DNA of 13,418 bases from Mycobacterium sp. GTDB lineage: Bacteria; Actinomycetota; Actinomycetes; Mycobacteriales; Mycobacteriaceae. Below the pieces are notes generated by a model. It did no database searches and was not told the origin of the DNA. It saw nothing but the letters and a program-made list of their open reading frames with translations. This document shows positions 1 to 7,521 of the stretch, piece after piece. How positions within the stretch are numbered: position 1 is the stretch's first letter; every line of letters begins with the position of its first letter. The stretch lies in NCBI GenBank assembly GCA_018500005.2, contig JAHBAP020000218.1, forward strand, positions 1 to 13,418, written 5' to 3'. The translations under genes were made by a program, and so were the position numbers.

Positions 1-307
1 CCTCGACGACATCCCGGCGACGGTGCTTGGCGAGTTGGCCCGCCGCGGCGCCGAACTGGCCCGCGAACACGGCGGCCTCGGGCCGCCGGCCTCGCTGCTG
101 GACCAGGAGGTGCTTGAGGTCACTGCCGAAGCCGGTTCGGTCCCGGTGCCGATGCGCGCTGTGATGGCCCTGGCCGCAATGGGTTTCATGACCGATGCCG
201 ACGGCGAGGTGGTCCGGGTGCGGATGGCGCCGGCCTGGCTGCGTATTGACGCCCGCTTCGGTTCGGTTTTCCGCCGCCGCGGCGGCCCGGTGCTGTTGCT
301 GGGCTGA
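1..307 (+). CDS. 3' end of an unidentified gene (N-terminus outside window)
   Basis: The frame is open from the window edge to a TGA at 305-307, and about 101 residues are visible. The visible part is Ala/Gly/Arg-rich, has no cysteine, no membrane segment and no motif I recognise; it ends in a basic patch (FRRRGG) followed by a hydrophobic VLLLG tail. A GTG at 23 could serve as an internal start, but the frame has no stop upstream of it, so a gene truncated by the window edge is the simpler reading. It is followed after 52 bp by the acyl-CoA ligase gene on the same strand, so the two could be co-transcribed. I do not assign a function. Codon use is GC-rich like the rest of the window, which supports real coding. 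Confidence 0.55.
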   Translation, partial: LDDIPATVLGELARRGAELAREHGGLGPPASLLDQEVLEVTAEAGSVPVPMRAVMALAAMGFMTDADGEVVRVRMAPAWLRIDARFGSVFRRRGGPVLLLG

Positions 308-359
308 TAATTTCGCCGGTTTTGGTCCGAAAATTGGCGACGCCTGCCAATCTGACCGA

Positions 360-2042
360 ATGGTCAATAAGGACAAGCCCTGGTACAAGATTTACGACAA
401 AGGAGTGCCGTACTCCTGCATCTACCCGCCGCTGTCGATCAAACAGATGTTCAACGCCTGCGCTGAGAAGAATCCGGAGCGCGACTATCTGATCGTCGGT
501 GAAACCAAGCTGCCCTACGGACTGGTCAACATGATGGCCCGCAAGACGGCCAACGCACTGATCACCTTGGGCGTCAAGAAGGGCGACCGGGTCGCTCTGA
601 TGTCGCCTAACGTCCCGCAGTACGTCATCGCCTACCAGGCTTGCGCCAAGATCGGCGCCATCGTGGTCCAGGTAAACCCGCTTGCACCCACACCCGAGGT
701 GCACCACTACGTCAAGGACAGCGGCGCCGAGACGCTCATCGTGATGGCTGCGTTCGCCAAGGGCCCGATCGAGGTACTAAAGGGCAAGGACACCCCGCTG
801 CGCAATGTGATCGCCTTCCAGGTTCCCTCCGGTGCGGTAGAGGTCGAGTCGGGCCCCGGCATCCTCGACTTCAACGAGGTGGTCGGCGCCGCCGCCGACA
901 CCGAACCATCGGTCGACGTCGGTTTCGACGATGTCCTCATGCTGCAGTACACCGGCGGCACCACCGGTCTGTCCAAGGGCTGTGTGCTGACCAACGGGAA
1001 CCTGGTCTCGATCGCCTACCAGGAGAGCTACTGGATGGCACCGGTCTTCGAGAAGACCGATCACCTGCGCTGTCTCGCGGCGGTGCCCCTCTACCACATC
1101 TACGGCTTCAATATGAACGTCAACGTGAACCATGTGTTCGGCGGGACGATCATCCTGGTGCCGCAGCCCAGTACCGACAATGTCCTGGCGGCGGTCAATG
1201 CCCACGAGCCCAACCTGTTCCCGGCTGTGCCGACGATGATCATCGGCCTCAACCAGCATCCCGACATCCAGGCCTCCAAGATCGGGTCGGTGCGGGCCGT
1301 CGTCTCCGGATCCGCTCCTCTGCCGGTCGAGGCGATGAAGACCTTCGAGGAACTCTCCGGCGCGGTGATCACCGAGGGCTACGGCATGTCCGAGACCTCC
1401 AACATCGTCACCGCCAACCCCTTGCACACGATCCGCAAGCCCGGCGGTGTCGGTATCCCGTTCCCGGACAACGATGTTCGCATCGTCGACCTGGACGATC
1501 CCACCAAGGAAATGCCTTTGGGCGAGCCCGGCGAGTTGCTCTGCAAGGGGCCGACGGTCATGCGGGAGTACTGGAACAACCCGGTGGAGACCGAGAAGAC
1601 CTTCATCGACGGGTGGCTGTCCACCGGCGATATCGCCACCATGGATGAAGACGGTCATATCTTCATCGTCGACCGCAAGAAGGACATGATCCTCTCCAGC
1701 GGCTTCAACGTGTACCCGCGCGAGATCGACGAGCTGATGTACAGCCACCCGAAGGTGCTGCAGGCCTGCTCATTCGGAATTCCGGACGAGAAGCGCGGCG
1801 AGAGCCTCAAGCTCACGCTGGTGCTCAAGCCGGGTGAAGAGCTGACCGTCGACGAGGTGCGCGCGTTCTGCAAGGAGAACCTGTCCGGTTACAAGGTGCC
1901 CACTGAGGTGGCGTTCCTGGAGTCGCTGCCGGTGACCAACGTCGGCAAGCCGGACCGCAAGACACTGCGCCAGATGCAGTTGGACGGGAAGCTGAACCAA
2001 AAGGCGGAATTCACCATCGCATCGGCCGCCATCTCCAGGTAG
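360..2042 (+). CDS. Fatty-acyl-CoA ligase, FadD-like (AMP-forming)
   Basis: A 560-residue class I adenylate-forming enzyme. It should activate a carboxylic acid, probably a fatty acid, as acyl-AMP and transfer it to CoA in the cytoplasm. The family motifs appear in order: phosphate loop [11 protein letters not shown] at 197-207, GYGMSETS at about 340, GWLSTGD at 418-424, [16 protein letters not shown] at 438-453, and the catalytic lysine of the C-terminal domain at K530 (NVGKPDRK). The ATG at 360 gives the normal family length; the frame is open back to 195, but that would overlap the upstream gene and add a non-family N-terminus. No clear ribosome site precedes it. The last residues ([10 protein letters not shown]) are encoded antisense to the glbO C-terminus, so the stop lies inside the convergent gene. 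Exact substrate is not readable; it could also act on an aromatic or short acid. In M. tuberculosis, as I recall, aglA rather than a fadD follows glbO. Confidence 0.9.
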   Translation: MVNKDKPWYKIYDKGVPYSCIYPPLSIKQMFNACAEKNPERDYLIVGETKLPYGLVNMMARKTANALITLGVKKGDRVALMSPNVPQYVIAYQACAKIGAIVVQVNPLAPTPEVHHYVKDSGAETLIVMAAFAKGPIEVLKGKDTPLRNVIAFQVPSGAVEVESGPGILDFNEVVGAAADTEPSVDVGFDDVLMLQYTGGTTGLSKGCVLTNGNLVSIAYQESYWMAPVFEKTDHLRCLAAVPLYHIYGFNMNVNVNHVFGGTIILVPQPSTDNVLAAVNAHEPNLFPAVPTMIIGLNQHPDIQASKIGSVRAVVSGSAPLPVEAMKTFEELSGAVITEGYGMSETSNIVTANPLHTIRKPGGVGIPFPDNDVRIVDLDDPTKEMPLGEPGELLCKGPTVMREYWNNPVETEKTFIDGWLSTGDIATMDEDGHIFIVDRKKDMILSSGFNVYPREIDELMYSHPKVLQACSFGIPDEKRGESLKLTLVLKPGEELTVDEVRAFCKENLSGYKVPTEVAFLESLPVTNVGKPDRKTLRQMQLDGKLNQKAEFTIASAAISR

Positions 2043-2383
2043 GCCACCAGTTCGCGGCGGTGCTCGTCGTCCAGCGTCGCCGAGTCGATCGAGGCGACGG
2101 CGGTGTGCATGCAGCGCAGCCAGGCGTCGCGCTCGATCGGACCGATCCGGTAGGGGGCGTGGCGCATCCGCAGGCGGGGGTGACCGCGCTGGTCGGAGTA
2201 GGTGCGCGGGCCTCCCCAGTACTGTTCGAGGAACATCCGAAGCCGGTCCTCGGCACCGGTCAGGTCCTCCTCGGGGTACAGCGGCCGCAGCACCTCATCG
2301 TCGCTGACAAGTTCGTAGAACCGCGCCACGATGGTGCGGAATGTCGCTGCGCCGCCCACCGCGTCGTAGAAGGTCTCGCCCAC
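1889..2383 (-). CDS. glbO: Group II truncated haemoglobin (trHbO) with C-terminal extension
   Basis: Cytoplasmic haem protein of the trHbO type, linked in mycobacteria to oxygen, NO and peroxide chemistry. Numbered from the GTG at 2383, the haem-pocket residues fall at Tyr23 (B10), Tyr36 (CD1), His75 (proximal, F8) and Trp88 (G8), the same positions as I know them from M. tuberculosis GlbO. This supports that start; GTG at 2398 is an alternative, and neither has a good ribosome site. The conserved body ends VNSAF at residue 128, exactly the usual family length, but the next codon is TGG rather than a stop. Translation would then add 36 residues (to a 164-residue protein) read from the antisense of the fadD gene. 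The extension has no recognisable domain. The gene is divergent from the HNH gene, with a 14-bp palindrome between them. Confidence 0.92.
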   Translation of the reverse strand: MGETFYDAVGGAATFRTIVARFYELVSDDEVLRPLYPEEDLTGAEDRLRMFLEQYWGGPRTYSDQRGHPRLRMRHAPYRIGPIERDAWLRCMHTAVASIDSATLDDEHRRELVAYLEMAADAMVNSAFWFSFPSNCIWRSVLRSGLPTLVTGSDSRNATSVGTL

Positions 2384-2415
2384 GCCCCTATTGAACACGA
2401 GATGAATACGCGTGC

Positions 2416-2429
2416 GATCGGCGCCGATC
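2416..2429. promoter_or_regulatory. 14-bp perfect palindrome in the glbO/HNH divergent region
   Basis: GATCGGCGCCGATC is a perfect palindrome placed between the divergent start codons of glbO (GTG at 2383 or 2398, minus) and the HNH gene (ATG at 2457, plus). Its location would suit an operator acting on either promoter. No clear TANNNT -10 box is visible for either gene nearby, and a palindrome built only from G/C-rich steps is not rare in this genome, so the role is inferred. Confidence 0.3.
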
Positions 2430-2447
2430 CGTGGTGCACTGGTCTGC

Positions 2448-2452
2448 GGAGG
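2448..2452 (+). promoter_or_regulatory. Ribosome binding site of the HNH gene
   Basis: GGAGG lies 4 nt upstream of the ATG at 2457. It decides the start: an in-frame ATG at 2412 would add 15 residues without any ribosome site and would run back towards glbO. Confidence 0.75.
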
Positions 2453-2456
2453 TCGC

Positions 2457-3062
2457 ATGGCGCAGCGCAAACGAAGCATGCCCGTTCGGGCGGGCGTCCG
2501 CCCTGCACTGCACACCGTGGAGACGCCGCCGCCGGACAATTCGATCTGGGGCAGGCGGCGGGTGCTGCTGCTGAACTCCACCTACGAGCCTTTGACCGCT
2601 CTGCCGATCCGGCGGGCGGTCGTTTTGCTTCTATGCGGTAAAGCTGACGTGGTGCACGACGATCCCGGCGGTCCGGTCATCCGCTCGGCAACCCGGTCCA
2701 TCGCCGTGCCGTCGGTGATCCGGTTGCGCACCTACATCCGGGTGCCCTACCGGGCCCGCGCCCCGATGACTCGTGCCGCCCTCATGCACCGCGACCGATT
2801 CCGCTGCGCCTACTGCGGGTCGAAGGCCGACACCGTGGACCATGTGGTGCCCCGTAGCCGCGGCGGCGAACACTCCTGGGAGAACTGCGTTGCCGCCTGC
2901 TCGGCCTGTAATCACCGCAAGGCCGACAAACTGCTTACCGAACTGGGCTGGACCCTTCGCCTGGTTCCGACCTCGCCCAAGGGGCAGCATTGGCGGCTGT
3001 TGTGCAGCGTGAAGGACCTGGACCCGGCGTGGGCGCGCTACCTGGGTGAGGGCGCGGCCTGA
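2457..3062 (+). CDS. HNH endonuclease family protein (Rv2469c-like)
   Basis: A 201-residue protein whose C-terminal half holds a complete HNH nuclease fold: RFRCAYCG supplies the first Cys pair, [13 protein letters not shown] the His metal site, [17 protein letters not shown] the Asn, the second Cys pair and the final His. The four cysteines in two CxxC pairs predict a structural zinc. The N-terminal part is basic and contains an [18 protein letters not shown] stretch seen in many actinobacterial HNH proteins of this type. The cellular target is unknown: the conserved housekeeping position argues against a homing or restriction enzyme, and a DNA-repair or nucleic-acid processing role is only an inference. 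The next gene starts 24 nt downstream from its own -10 box. The start is set by the GGAGG at 2448. Confidence 0.9.
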   Translation: MAQRKRSMPVRAGVRPALHTVETPPPDNSIWGRRRVLLLNSTYEPLTALPIRRAVVLLLCGKADVVHDDPGGPVIRSATRSIAVPSVIRLRTYIRVPYRARAPMTRAALMHRDRFRCAYCGSKADTVDHVVPRSRGGEHSWENCVAACSACNHRKADKLLTELGWTLRLVPTSPKGQHWRLLCSVKDLDPAWARYLGEGAA

Positions 3063-3071
3063 TCGCTGCGC

Positions 3072-3077
3072 TACGGT
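3072..3077 (+). promoter_or_regulatory. -10 box of the small membrane protein gene (leaderless)
   Basis: TACGGT fits the mycobacterial TANNNT -10 pattern and ends 8 nt before the GTG at 3086, which has no ribosome site. Transcription would start at or within a base or two of the start codon, giving a leaderless message. Confidence 0.5.
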
Positions 3078-3085
3078 TTTCCACT

Positions 3086-3304
3086 GTGAGTAAAGCCTTA
3101 CTGCATGGGTTGCCGGTCCTCATCCTGATCGCGTTGATAGTGCTGGTCTACCGGCGCTCGGAGAGTCAGCGGCCGGTCTACCGGTTGTCTCAACCGTGGA
3201 CGCATCAGCCGATCCTGTGGGCGGCCGTCGATGAGCCGCTGCCGGCCGGTCAGCACGTTGACGCGGCGGCGACGTTCGGAGGAGGCGCAAGTGGCCGCTG
3301 GTAA
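3086..3304 (+). CDS. Small single-pass membrane protein (Rv2468A-like)
   Basis: A 72-residue protein beginning with a short basic N-terminus and a hydrophobic segment [15 protein letters not shown] (about residues 8-22) followed by arginines. This is a signal-anchor arrangement that would leave the basic side in the cytoplasm. The remainder is polar with no cysteine and no recognised domain. The GTG start is preceded by a TACGGT -10 box at leaderless distance rather than a ribosome site. The 3' end overlaps the next gene by 14 nt in another frame, which suggests translational coupling. M. tuberculosis has a small gene between Rv2468c and Rv2469c, as I recall, so this is probably a conserved small membrane partner of the downstream TPM-like protein. 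Function unknown. Confidence 0.72.
   Translation: MSKALLHGLPVLILIALIVLVYRRSESQRPVYRLSQPWTHQPILWAAVDEPLPAGQHVDAAATFGGGASGRW
3281..3285 (+). promoter_or_regulatory. Ribosome binding site of the TPM-like gene
   Basis: GGAGG lies 5 nt upstream of the GTG at 3291 and inside the 3' end of the preceding small gene. It decides the start over an in-frame ATG 20 codons upstream that would give a basic, non-family N-terminus. Confidence 0.7.
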
Positions 3305-3770
3305 CCGTCACGTCGCGCGGGTCGACGCGGCAGCGCTGCCCATCGGCTGGGCGGCGACGTCGAGTGGTCGGCTGTCGATCGCCTCAGAGCCTGACCGGCT
3401 CCCGGGGCAGTATCCGTTCCGCTCACTGGATCTGGTCACTCTGGATGATGCCCTGACCCAGGCAAGCCGGCAGTCCAAGGCCCGGTTCGCCGTGTACCTC
3501 GGCGACCTCGGTGCGGACACCGCGGCCCGCGCCCGGAGCATTCTCGCCGACGTGCCGACCCCGGACAATGCTGTGCTGCTTGCTGTTTCGCCCGATCAGC
3601 ACGCCATCGAGGTGGCCTATGGCGCCGACCTGCGGGGCCGCGGCATCGAGTCCGCCGCGCCGCTGGGTGTGTCGGCGGCGGCAGCTGCGTTCCGTGAGGG
3701 CAACCTGATCGACGGGTTGGTCAGCGCGGTGCGGGTGATGTCGGCCGGGATCTCGCGACCGAACAATTAG
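3291..3770 (+). CDS. DUF5130/TPM-domain-like protein (Rv2468c-like)
   Basis: A 159-residue protein resembling the DUF5130 family of actinobacteria, which looks like the TPM fold: an [20 protein letters not shown] strand-helix, then [19 protein letters not shown], and a C-terminal [19 protein letters not shown] helix. These are the usual landmarks of TPM proteins (a nucleotide/phosphate-related or membrane-quality-control fold in other bacteria). No signal peptide or membrane segment is present, so any membrane link would come through the small upstream membrane protein, whose gene overlaps this one by 14 nt. The stop is only 6 nt from the convergent pepN stop, leaving no room for a terminator. 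Biochemical role unknown; the family match is from memory of sequence style, so moderate certainty for the name and high for coding. Confidence 0.82.
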   Translation: MAAGNRHVARVDAAALPIGWAATSSGRLSIASEPDRLPGQYPFRSLDLVTLDDALTQASRQSKARFAVYLGDLGADTAARARSILADVPTPDNAVLLAVSPDQHAIEVAYGADLRGRGIESAAPLGVSAAAAAFREGNLIDGLVSAVRVMSAGISRPNN

Positions 3771-3776
3771 CCCGGT

Positions 3777-6356
3777 CTAGCCCGCGTCGAAGGCGCGGGC
3801 CTTCAACGACCGTTCCACACCCGCGCGGCCCTCGAGCACCAGTCGGCGCAGTGGCGGCGGCACGTGCAGGCCGCCCAGGAACCAGTCTGCGGCCGCCAGG
3901 CCGCCGGCGCTGATGTCCCAGGACGGGTACAGGCCCACCACCACGGTCTGGGCCACCTCGCTGGAACGACGCTCCCAGACCTGTCCGACCGTGTCGAAAT
4001 ACTGCTTGGTATAGGGGGCGAGCACGGCCGACTGACCGGGTTGGACGAATCCGCCGATGATCGCCCGTGCGGTGATGTTTGGCAGCGTGTCGTCCTCGAT
4101 GACTTCCCGCCAGGCCCGGTGTTTGACATCGCCCTGCGGCCGGGCGGCGCCTGCCGCCGCGGCGTGCCGCTTACCGGCGGCGGTCGGGTCGCGCTGCAGT
4201 TCGGCGTCGATGAACAGGGTCGCCTGGGCGTCTGCGTCGATCCGGCCGCCGGCAGCCAGTGCGGGCACGATCCGCCACCGAAGGTCGGTGTCCACCTGCA
4301 GGCCCGGCAGGCCGCAGTCGGCCGGGTCGCCGTCGAGCAGGTCGGCCAGCACCGTCAGGTGCCGGTCTGACAGGACGGACGTGGTCAACGCGTTGGCGAA
4401 CGCCAACTGGTGATCCGAACCGGCTTTGGCGCCGCGTGCCAATTCCAGCAGTCGGTCGGCTAAGGCCGGCCAGCCCTCGACGGCGGCCCAGCCTGGTTCG
4501 GCGTAGTTGTTGAGCGCGGTCTGGGCCTGCAGTAGCAGTCGTTGGGCGACACCGACTTCTGTTTCGGCATGCACGCCACCGGCCACCAGTGCGACGAAGT
4601 CGCGGGCCCGCAACTCCGCGTCTCGGGTCATCTCCCAGGCCGCCGACCACACCAGCGTGCGGGGGAGCGGTTCGGCGATATCTGCGACCCGATCGATCGC
4701 GACCCCCAGTGAATCCTCGTCGAGTCGCATCGAGCAGTAGGTGAGGTCGTCGTCATTGACCAGGATCAGCTTGCCCCGCGAAACACCATGCAGCGCAGGC
4801 ACTTCGGTGAGCTCTCCGGAAATATCGAGTTCCTCGCGGTGTACCCGGACCAGTTTCCCGCCGGACTCGTCGTAGATACCGACGGCCAACCGGTGCACCC
4901 GGGTCTCGCCTGCGCCCGGCGCCGCCCCGCCCTGCCGGATGGCGAAGCGGGTGAAGCGGCCTCCGTTGTCGGACGGGTCGTCGACCTCGAATTCCGGGCG
5001 TAACGAGTTCAGACCAGTGGTCTTCAGCCACTGCCGGCCCCAGTCGGACAGGTCGCGGCCGGACGCCTTCTCCAGGGCGCCGAGCAGGTCGTCGAAGGTG
5101 GCGTTACCGAAGGCATGCGAGGCGAAGTAGTCCCGCAAGCCGGCCAGGAAGTGCTCGAGACCGACGTAGGCCACCAACTGCTTGAGCACGCTGGCGCCCT
5201 TGGCGTAGGTGATGCCGTCGAAGTTGACCTCGACGGCATGTAGGTCGGGGATGTCGGCGGCCACCGGGTGGGTGGACGGCAACTGGTCCTGGCGGTAGGC
5301 CCAGGACTTCTCCACGTTGGCGAAGGTGGTCCACGCCTCGGTGTACTCGGTGGCGTCGGCCTGGCAGAGCACCGAGGCGAAGGTCGCGAAGGACTCGTTG
5401 AGCCACAGGTCATCCCACCACCGCATGGTGACCAGGTCGCCGAACCACATGTGCGCCATCTCGTGCAGAACCGTCTCGGCCCGTCGCTCGTAGCTGTAGC
5501 GGGTGACCTTGCTGCGGAAGACGTAGTCCTCCAGGAAGGTCACTGCTCCGGCGTTCTCCATGGCCCCGGCGTTGAACTCCGGAACGAACAATTGGTCGTA
5601 CTTGCCGAATGCGTAGGGCACGCCGAAGTTGCGGTGGTAGAAATCGAAACCCTGCTTGGTTTCGGTGAACAACCGGTCGGCGTCCATGTACTCGGCCAGC
5701 GATTGCCGACAGAACAATCCCAATGGAATCTCGCCGTGGGAGTCGCGGTAGACATCGCGCCAGACCGCGTACGGACCGGCGACCAGTGCCGCCAAATAGG
5801 TGCTCATCTTCGGGGTGGTGGCGAAGGTGTGCACGGCCCTGTCGCCGTCCCGTTCTGCGGATAGGGTCGCGCCGTTGGAGATCACCTGCCAATCCGCCGG
5901 GGCGGTCACGGTGACGTCGAAGACGGCCTTCAGATCGGGCTGGTCGAAGCAGGCGAACATCCGCTTGGCGTCGGCGGTCTCGAACTGGGAGTACAGGTAA
6001 ACGTGCCCGTCCACCGGGTCGACGAACCGGTGCAGACCCTCGCCGGTGTTGGAGTATCGGCAATCGGCCTCGACTACCAGGACGTTGTTCTGGGCCAGGC
6101 CGACCAGGGGGATTCCGGTCGACTCGTCGTAGCCGGAGACGTCGATGTCGTGGCCGTTGAGCACGGCGCGGTGTACCCGGTCGGCCGCGAGGTCGATATA
6201 GGTGTCCGCGCCCGGCAGCGCCTCGAACTCCACGGTGGTGGTGGAGCGGAATTCCTTGTCGCTCGGACCGGTCAGGTCGAGGGTGATGGCGTAGCGGTCC
6301 ACCGTCACCAGTGCCGCGCGTTCGATGGCCTCATTGCGGGTCAAATTAGGAAGCAC
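3777..6356 (-). CDS. pepN: Aminopeptidase N (M1 zinc metallopeptidase)
   Basis: An 859-residue cytoplasmic M1 aminopeptidase that removes N-terminal amino acids from peptides. Numbered from the GTG at 6356: substrate-recognition GAMEN at 264-268, zinc site HEMAH at 298-302 with the third ligand Glu in NESFA at about 321, all intact. The N-terminal domain (LPNLTRNEAIERA, then YDESTGI) and the long helical C-terminal domain complete the normal architecture; M. tuberculosis PepN is about the same length. The start at 6356 is chosen because the protein then begins at the family N-terminus and a TAGGTT -10 box (minus strand) ends 7 nt upstream, as in a leaderless message; the frame runs open to 6404, but that would read through the divergent gene's start. 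Converges with the TPM-like gene and diverges from the reductase gene. Confidence 0.96.
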   Translation of the reverse strand: MLPNLTRNEAIERAALVTVDRYAITLDLTGPSDKEFRSTTTVEFEALPGADTYIDLAADRVHRAVLNGHDIDVSGYDESTGIPLVGLAQNNVLVVEADCRYSNTGEGLHRFVDPVDGHVYLYSQFETADAKRMFACFDQPDLKAVFDVTVTAPADWQVISNGATLSAERDGDRAVHTFATTPKMSTYLAALVAGPYAVWRDVYRDSHGEIPLGLFCRQSLAEYMDADRLFTETKQGFDFYHRNFGVPYAFGKYDQLFVPEFNAGAMENAGAVTFLEDYVFRSKVTRYSYERRAETVLHEMAHMWFGDLVTMRWWDDLWLNESFATFASVLCQADATEYTEAWTTFANVEKSWAYRQDQLPSTHPVAADIPDLHAVEVNFDGITYAKGASVLKQLVAYVGLEHFLAGLRDYFASHAFGNATFDDLLGALEKASGRDLSDWGRQWLKTTGLNSLRPEFEVDDPSDNGGRFTRFAIRQGGAAPGAGETRVHRLAVGIYDESGGKLVRVHREELDISGELTEVPALHGVSRGKLILVNDDDLTYCSMRLDEDSLGVAIDRVADIAEPLPRTLVWSAAWEMTRDAELRARDFVALVAGGVHAETEVGVAQRLLLQAQTALNNYAEPGWAAVEGWPALADRLLELARGAKAGSDHQLAFANALTTSVLSDRHLTVLADLLDGDPADCGLPGLQVDTDLRWRIVPALAAGGRIDADAQATLFIDAELQRDPTAAGKRHAAAAGAARPQGDVKHRAWREVIEDDTLPNITARAIIGGFVQPGQSAVLAPYTKQYFDTVGQVWERRSSEVAQTVVVGLYPSWDISAGGLAAADWFLGGLHVPPPLRRLVLEGRAGVERSLKARAFDAG

Positions 6357-6363
6357 GGGTCCC

Positions 6364-6369
6364 AACCTA
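6364..6369 (-). promoter_or_regulatory. -10 box of pepN (leaderless)
   Basis: Read on the minus strand this is TAGGTT, followed by 7 nt and then the GTG at 6356. It shares two base pairs with the -10 box of the divergent gene, so RNA polymerase could not occupy both promoters at once. Confidence 0.6.
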
Positions 6370-6373
6370 TCCT
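6368..6373 (+). promoter_or_regulatory. -10 box of the DsbA-like reductase gene (leaderless)
   Basis: TATCCT is followed by 6 nt and the ATG at 6380, with no ribosome site; the message should be leaderless. A GGAAGC at 6349-6354 with CCTT at 6371-6374 is also a near match to the SigH-type GGAA/GTT pattern. Confidence 0.6.
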
Positions 6374-6379
6374 TAGGCC

Positions 6380-7000
6380 ATGACGGAATCTCCCGCCCGG
6401 TCACGCGCCGATTTCTGGTTCGACCCGCTGTGCCCGTGGGCTTGGATCACCTCCAGATGGATTCTTGAGGTCGAGAAGGTCCGCGACATCGACGTCCGGT
6501 TCCACGTCATGAGCCTGGCGGTGCTCAACGAGAACAACGAGGGCCTGCCCGAGCAGTACAAGGAACTCATGAAACGCGCCTGGGGTCCGGTGCGGGTGGC
6601 CGTGGCCGCCGAGCAGGCTCACGGTGTCGATGTGCTCGGACCGCTCTACGGCGCGATGGGCAGCCGGATTCACAACCAGGACAACAAGAATCTTGAGCAG
6701 GTGATCGCCGAGTCAGTGGCCGAGGCCGGCCTGCCGGCGGAGTTGGCCGCCGCCGCCGATGACGATCGCTATGACGAGGCGCTTCGAGCCAGCCACCACC
6801 AGGGAATGGACCCGGTCGGTGCCGACGTCGGCACCCCGACCATCCATATCAACGGTGTCGCCTTCTTCGGCCCGGTGCTGTCCCGCATCCCGCGCGGCGA
6901 GGACGCCGGCAGGCTGTGGGACGCAGCGGTGGCGTTGGCTTCCTATCCGCACTTCTGGGAACTGAAGCGCACTCGTACCGAGCCGCCGTCCTACGACTGA
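6380..7000 (+). CDS. DsbA-like mycothiol-dependent reductase (Rv2466c-like), CPWA active site
   Basis: A 206-residue cytoplasmic thioredoxin-fold protein of the DsbA/FrnE type with the helical insertion. It closely resembles M. tuberculosis Rv2466c, a mycothiol-dependent oxidoreductase of the oxidative stress response: FWFDPLCPW at 12-20, [30 protein letters not shown], the cis-Pro motif [15 protein letters not shown] and the C-terminal [15 protein letters not shown]. The active site reads Cys18-Pro-Trp-Ala21; the second cysteine I recall in Rv2466c (CPWC) is alanine (GCT). The nucleophilic cysteine is kept, so a monothiol mechanism with mycothiol remains possible. No signal peptide. The gene is divergent from pepN across 23 bp and is followed 47 nt later by rpiB, which has its own -10 box. 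Confidence 0.93.
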   Translation: MTESPARSRADFWFDPLCPWAWITSRWILEVEKVRDIDVRFHVMSLAVLNENNEGLPEQYKELMKRAWGPVRVAVAAEQAHGVDVLGPLYGAMGSRIHNQDNKNLEQVIAESVAEAGLPAELAAAADDDRYDEALRASHHQGMDPVGADVGTPTIHINGVAFFGPVLSRIPRGEDAGRLWDAAVALASYPHFWELKRTRTEPPSYD

Positions 7001-7034
7001 GAACATCCCCGGGTCGCTTCGCTCCTGCGCCAAG

Positions 7035-7040
7035 TAGTCT
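7035..7040 (+). promoter_or_regulatory. -10 box of rpiB (leaderless)
   Basis: TAGTCT is followed by 7 nt and the ATG at 7048 with no ribosome site, consistent with leaderless transcription of rpiB-nei separately from the reductase gene. Confidence 0.55.
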
Positions 7041-7047
7041 GACCGCC

Positions 7048-7521
7048 ATGCGCGTCTACCTCGGCGGCGATCACGCCGGTTTCGAATTCAAGAAGGCCAT
7101 CTTCGCCCACCTGACCAAGGCCGGTCACGAGCCGATCGACTGCGGGGCTTTCGAGTACGACGCCGAGGACGACTACCCGGCGTTCTGCATCGCAGCCGCG
7201 GAGCGCACGGTGGCAGACCCGGGCAGCCTGGGCATCGTGTTGGGCGGGTCGGGCAACGGCGAGCAGATCGCGGCGAACAAGGTGCCCGGCGTGCGCTGCG
7301 CGTTGGCCTGGAGCGTCGAGACCGCCAAGTTGGCCCGCGAGCACAACAACGCCCAGTTGATCGGCATCGGCGGTCGGATGCACACCGAAGACGAGATGCT
7401 GGCCATCGTCGACGCCTTCCTGTCCACGCCGTGGTCGGAGGCGCCACGCCATCAGCGCCGCATCGACATCCTCGCCGAGTACGAGCGGACCCACGTCGCA
7501 CCCCCCGTACCGGGTGCCTGA
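7048..7521 (+). CDS. rpiB: Ribose-5-phosphate isomerase B
   Basis: A 157-residue cytoplasmic enzyme of the LacAB/RpiB family that interconverts ribose 5-phosphate and ribulose 5-phosphate in the pentose phosphate pathway. Hallmarks are the N-terminal phosphate-binding VYLGGDHAGFEFK and the anion-hole region LGGSGNGEQIAANKVPGVRC. The catalytic position carries Glu72, as in the actinobacterial type (Glu rather than the Cys of E. coli RpiB). The C-terminal IGIGGRMH segment is also present. The ATG at 7048 gives the family N-terminus and has a TAGTCT -10 box 7 nt upstream. The frame is open further upstream to 6916, but that would overlap the preceding gene. Its stop overlaps the nei start by 8 nt, so the two are an operon. 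Confidence 0.95.
   Translation: MRVYLGGDHAGFEFKKAIFAHLTKAGHEPIDCGAFEYDAEDDYPAFCIAAAERTVADPGSLGIVLGGSGNGEQIAANKVPGVRCALAWSVETAKLAREHNNAQLIGIGGRMHTEDEMLAIVDAFLSTPWSEAPRHQRRIDILAEYERTHVAPPVPGA

Noticed and set aside
309..335. Imperfect inverted repeat (AATTTCG and CGAAAATT) between the first gene and fadD
   Set aside because: The arms are out of register by one base and no T run follows, so neither an operator nor a terminator is convincing.
195..359. Upstream extension of the fadD frame to an ATG at 195
   Set aside because: It would overlap the preceding gene by over 100 bp and add an Arg/Ala/Cys-rich segment foreign to the family; ATG 360 begins at the normal family N-terminus.
777..1748. 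Long antisense open frame (323 residues) inside fadD
   Set aside because: Typical high-GC shadow frame, His/Asp-rich with no family features; the plus strand carries all ligase motifs.
6357..6404. Longer pepN start at 6404
   Set aside because: It would cover the divergent promoter and the first codons of the reductase gene; family proteins begin at LPNLTR, matching the GTG at 6356.
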